Below, in pieces: positions 5,492 to 7,998 of a stretch of 7,998 bases of DNA (its first letter is position 1; each line of letters opens with the position of its first letter). This DNA is from JAGNNV01 sp031412915 (GTDB taxonomy: Bacteria > Acidobacteriota > Vicinamibacteria > Fen-336 > JAGNNV01), in assembly GCA_031412915.1 (NCBI GenBank), contig JANODX010000252.1, positions 1 to 7,998 of the forward strand, given 5' to 3'. A program made the translations under genes and the position numbers. The notes below the pieces were generated by a model. That model ran no database searches and was not told the DNA's origin. It saw nothing but the letters and a program-made list of their open reading frames with translations.

Positions 5492-6403
5492 ATGCGCGCT
5501 CTCGCCGATCGCAGGATCCTCTTCTTCGGGGGCAAGGGCGGGGTGGGCAAAACAACCTGCGCCGCGGCCATGGCCCTCTCGGCCAGCCGGAGGGGCAAAC
5601 GCGTGCTCCTGGTCTCCACGGATCCCGCACATTCCACATCCGATATCTTCGAGAGGCCGTTCACGTCCGCCGAGGGAGAGATCCTGCCCGGCCTCAGCGG
5701 TCTCGAGATCGACGTCGACCTGGAACTCCGCGGCTACGTGGACCGCGTGAAGGGGCAGATCTCGAAACTCTTCAGCCCGTCCGTCCTCAAAAAGGCGGAC
5801 GGCCAGATCGAACTGGCCGCGAGCATGCCCGGGGCCGAGAGTGTGGCCCTTTTCGACCGGATGAGCGAACTGATGATCGATCGCCGGGACGTCTACGACC
5901 TGCTCGTCTTCGATACCGCACCCACCGGCCACACCCTCCGGCTCCTGCAGTCCCCGGATCTGCTGGTGACCTGGGTCGCCGCCTTGACCAAGGCCCGCCG
6001 GGCCATGCTGCCCTCGGACCAGGGCGAGCCCGATCCCGTGCTCACCGCGCTCGAGCGGCGCAAGGCCCGCCTCGAGGAGGTCAGGGCGCTGATGCTGAGC
6101 GGGAACGCGACTGCCTTCGTGCTCGTGACCATTCCCGAGCGTCTGCCCATCGAGGAAGCGGCCCGCTCGCTCCAGACCCTGAGCGAGGTGGGGATGGAGA
6201 TCGGCCAGGTGGTGGTGAACCGGGTGCTTCCCCCGCACGCGACCGGTGAGTTCTACGAATCGCGGAGGCGTCAGGAACAGGTGTACCTGGACGAGATCGA
6301 CCGGCGCTTCAGGCACCTCCCCTGCCTGCGCATTCCCCAACTGGACTCCGACGTCCACGGCCTCGAGAGCCTCGAGCGCATAAGCGCGCTGCTGCAGTGT
6401 TGA
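5492..6403 (+). CDS. ArsA/Get3-family ATPase (single domain)
   Basis: P-loop ATPase of the SIMIBI class, 303 residues, about the size of one ArsA half or a Get3 subunit, so it should work as a homodimer in the cytoplasm. Visible motifs are the deviant Walker A GGKGGVGKTT (13-22, signature Lys15), switch I DPAHSTSD (44-51), a PGAESVALFDRM segment (113-124), switch II DTAPTGHTLRLL (141-152), VVNRVLPP (241-248) and a terminal IPQLDSDVHGLESL (281-294). Relatives either energise arsenite export (ArsA) or deliver tail-anchored membrane proteins (Get3). The Get3 zinc CxxC is absent; Cys occurs only at 23, 278 and 303, so the classical ArsA metal site is not evident. The gene follows the small Cys-Cys protein with a 20-bp gap; no ars genes are seen nearby. 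ATG 5492 lacks a clear ribosome binding site, suggesting translational coupling; an in-frame TTG at 5465 overlaps the upstream stop. Confidence 0.93.
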   Translation: MRALADRRILFFGGKGGVGKTTCAAAMALSASRRGKRVLLVSTDPAHSTSDIFERPFTSAEGEILPGLSGLEIDVDLELRGYVDRVKGQISKLFSPSVLKKADGQIELAASMPGAESVALFDRMSELMIDRRDVYDLLVFDTAPTGHTLRLLQSPDLLVTWVAALTKARRAMLPSDQGEPDPVLTALERRKARLEEVRALMLSGNATAFVLVTIPERLPIEEAARSLQTLSEVGMEIGQVVVNRVLPPHATGEFYESRRRQEQVYLDEIDRRFRHLPCLRIPQLDSDVHGLESLERISALLQC

Positions 6404-6509
6404 GAGCCTCCCGGCCGGACGAAAGCCAGGAAGGGCCGATTGAGGGTGTGGGAGAATGCCCGTCCCTTGCGCCGAGTCGCACGAAAGCACTCTCGCCGCC
6501 TATGAAATG

Positions 6510-6515
6510 AAGGAG
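6510..6515 (+). promoter_or_regulatory. Ribosome binding site of the MFS transporter gene
   Basis: AAGGAG lies 11 bases before the ATG at 6527. It is the strongest Shine-Dalgarno on the plus strand of this window and fixes the start of the transporter gene. The 123-bp gap from the ATPase gene contains no obvious T-tract terminator or consensus promoter. Confidence 0.7.
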
Positions 6516-6526
6516 CCCCGCGCCGC

Positions 6527-7819
6527 ATGACCGCAGTCACCGCCGCCCCGGTCCGTCCGGTGAACACCCCGCGCCAGGTGCTCTTCGCCAGCATGATCGG
6601 CACGACCATCGAGTTCTTCGACTTCTACATCTACGCGACCGCGGCCGTGCTCGTCTTCCCGAAGTTGTTTTTTCCCGCCTCGGATCCGGCCTCCGCGACC
6701 CTCGCCTCCCTCGCGACCTTCGCGATCGCGTTCGTCGCGCGCCCCATCGGCTCGGCCCTGTTCGGGCACTTCGGCGACCGGGTCGGGCGAAAGACGACAC
6801 TGGTGGCCGCACTTCTGACCATGGGGCTGTCGACGGTGGCGATCGGTTTGCTGCCGAGCTACCACACCATTGGCATCGCCGCACCCGTGCTGCTCGCGCT
6901 GTGCCGGTTCGGCCAGGGCCTCGGCCTCGGCGGCGAATGGGGCGGAGCGGTTTTGCTGGCCGTCGAGAATGCGCCCCCCGGACGACGCGCCTGGTACGGC
7001 ATGTTCCCGCAGCTGGGCGCGCCCATCGGTTTCTTCTTCTCGGGCGGTGTGTTCATAGCTCTCTCGCGGTGGCTCACCGACGAGCAGTTCTTCGCCTTCG
7101 GCTGGCGTCTGCCCTTCCTGGCCAGCGCCGCCCTCGTGGTGGTCGGCCTGTATGTGCGGCTCTCGATCACCGAGACGCCGGTGTTTCAGGTCGCGGTCGC
7201 GCGCAGCGAACGCGTGAAGGTGCCGATGGTGGTCGTCTTCCGCGACCATCCGAAGACCCTCGTGCTCGGCACGATGATGTCGCTCGCGACCTTCGTCCTT
7301 TTTTATCTGATGACGGTGTTCGCCCTCTCCTGGGGCACCTCCGCCCTGCGCTACACCCGCGAGACATTCCTGATGCTGCAGCTGCTCGGAGTCTTGTTCT
7401 TCGCGATCACCATTCCCATTTCGGCCGTCCTGGCCGAGCGCGGACGGCGGGTCACCCTGGTCGTGGTGACTCTGGGGATCGGCGCCTTCGGACTGGTGAT
7501 GGCGCCTCTTCTCCAGGCCGGCATGGTGGGCGTGGGCCTGACCATGATCGTGGGAATGTCGCTGATGGGGTTCACCTACGGGCCCCTCGGCACCATGCTG
7601 TCCGAACTCTTCCCCACCTCGGTTCGCTATACGGGCAGTTCGCTCACCTTCAATTTCGCGGGCATCTTCGGCGCCTCCCTGGCCCCCTACATCGCGACCT
7701 GGCTCGCCACCCGGTACGGCCTGCCGTATGTCGGTTACTACCTCACGATGGCGGCCGGCATCACCCTCGTGGGGCTCCTGGCCTCGGGCGAGACCAAGGA
7801 CGCCGATCTGCGCGCCTAG
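6527..7819 (+). CDS. MFS transporter, metabolite:H+ symporter type (YhjE/ShiA/ProP-like)
   Basis: Inner-membrane secondary transporter of 430 residues with about 12 hydrophobic segments, full length for the family. Diagnostic motifs are IEFFDFYIYATAA in helix 1 (28-40), the MFS motif A GHFGDRVGRKTTL in the 2-3 loop (80-92), RFGQGLGLGGEWGGA (127-141), GWRLPF (192-197), SITETPVF after helix 6 (213-220), SELFPTSVRYTG (359-370) and a terminal ETKDADL (422-428). This set is typical of the metabolite:H+ symporters, which carry carboxylates, shikimate, proline/betaine and similar solutes with protons. The closest overall look is the uncharacterised YhjE group, so the substrate cannot be read from sequence. 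The ATG has AAGGAG 11 bases upstream. The 123-bp gap and separate ribosome binding site suggest it need not share a function with the ATPase upstream. Confidence 0.94.
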   Translation: MTAVTAAPVRPVNTPRQVLFASMIGTTIEFFDFYIYATAAVLVFPKLFFPASDPASATLASLATFAIAFVARPIGSALFGHFGDRVGRKTTLVAALLTMGLSTVAIGLLPSYHTIGIAAPVLLALCRFGQGLGLGGEWGGAVLLAVENAPPGRRAWYGMFPQLGAPIGFFFSGGVFIALSRWLTDEQFFAFGWRLPFLASAALVVVGLYVRLSITETPVFQVAVARSERVKVPMVVVFRDHPKTLVLGTMMSLATFVLFYLMTVFALSWGTSALRYTRETFLMLQLLGVLFFAITIPISAVLAERGRRVTLVVVTLGIGAFGLVMAPLLQAGMVGVGLTMIVGMSLMGFTYGPLGTMLSELFPTSVRYTGSSLTFNFAGIFGASLAPYIATWLATRYGLPYVGYYLTMAAGITLVGLLASGETKDADLRA

Positions 7820-7998
7820 CAGCCCGTGGCAAAACTCAGCCGGCATTCGAGCGCGCCAGCCTGGCCTGTACAGTGTTCGAAAGTCGTTTTCGGATGTGAG
7901 CGCCAGAGCCTGGCAAAGCGCCGTACAGCGCCCCCCAAGGATATGCGCCGCGTCCGGATGTCGATAGGGAATCACGTCCAGCAGGAAGTTTGCGCCGC
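7820..7998. other. Downstream region without a recognised gene
   Basis: The 179 bp after the transporter show no recognisable gene, terminator or RNA. A minus-strand frame is open from the right edge through the region, but it continues antisense to the transporter. An 8-bp palindrome CTGTACAG lies at 7866-7873, and a related GTACAG occurs about 50 bp further on. Confidence 0.5.

Noticed and set aside
5492..6403. Calling the ATPase a true arsenite-pump ArsA or a Get3
   Set aside because: It lacks the duplicated ArsA architecture, the Get3 CxxC and any neighbouring ars genes, so only the family-level name is supported.
5390..6490. Long minus-strand frame antisense to the ArsA-type ATPase
   Set aside because: The plus-strand frame has every ArsA-family motif; the antisense frame has none.
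6404..6526. Terminator or promoter between the ATPase and the MFS gene
   Set aside because: A CCGGCCGG palindrome is present near 6410, but no T-tract follows and no pair of -35/-10 elements has suitable spacing.
7840..7925. Loose direct repeat (GAGCGC-CAG-CCTGGC then GTACAG) after the transporter
   Set aside because: The copies align only with several gaps; similarity is within what G+C-rich sequence gives by chance.
6500..7998. Long minus-strand open frame antisense to the MFS gene, open to the right edge
   Set aside because: Its product over the transporter is His/Arg/Glu/Gly-rich low-complexity sequence typical of antisense frames in G+C-rich genes. The part right of the transporter is not recognisable and has no stop separating it.

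Overview
This is a G+C-rich bacterial window. Most of it is the minus-strand front of a respiratory complex I (nuo) operon. Read 5'->3' on the minus strand the order is nuoA (4651-4298), nuoB (4307-3666), nuoC (3663-3211), a 306-bp gap filled with repeats, nuoD (2904-1756), nuoH (1759-770), nuoI (777-202) and the first 68 codons of nuoJ (205 to the window edge). Except at the nuoC-nuoD gap, neighbouring genes overlap by 4-10 bases or lie 2 bases apart, so translation is probably coupled. The NADH-oxidising module genes nuoE, nuoF and nuoG, which normally sit between nuoD and nuoH, are absent. This is the layout of the 11-subunit type of complex I, whose electron donor is often not NADH.

The nuoC-nuoD gap holds an array of 69-bp palindrome-rich units (2935-3183). 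They carry the 'TTCGACAGGCTCAGGG'-type motif known from dispersed repeats of several G+C-rich bacteria. Upstream of nuoA is a 500-bp non-coding stretch (4694-5192) with diverged direct and inverted repeats. A hairpin in the nuo leader (4660-4685) contains the likely nuoA ribosome binding site.

On the plus strand, divergent from nuo, is a two-gene unit. The first gene encodes a 92-residue protein ending in Cys-Cys (5193-5471). The second, 20 bp later, encodes a 303-residue ArsA/Get3-type ATPase (5492-6403). This pair is the best candidate in the window for a little-studied system. After 123 bp comes a 12-helix MFS symporter of the metabolite:H+ symporter type (6527-7819) with its own ribosome binding site. 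The last 179 bp hold nothing I recognise.

The core complex I machinery looks intact: the NuoB cluster cysteines, both NuoI 4Fe-4S motifs and the NuoD quinone-site His/Tyr are all present. However, the conserved NuoA glutamate of the FD-x-E motif is a leucine, and the conserved NuoH SYE glutamate is an aspartate. The organism cannot be named from this window. A Gram-negative-type, G+C-rich lineage with an 11-subunit complex I is plausible (for example Eisenbacteria, Acidobacteriota, Gemmatimonadota or Myxococcota), but that is a guess.
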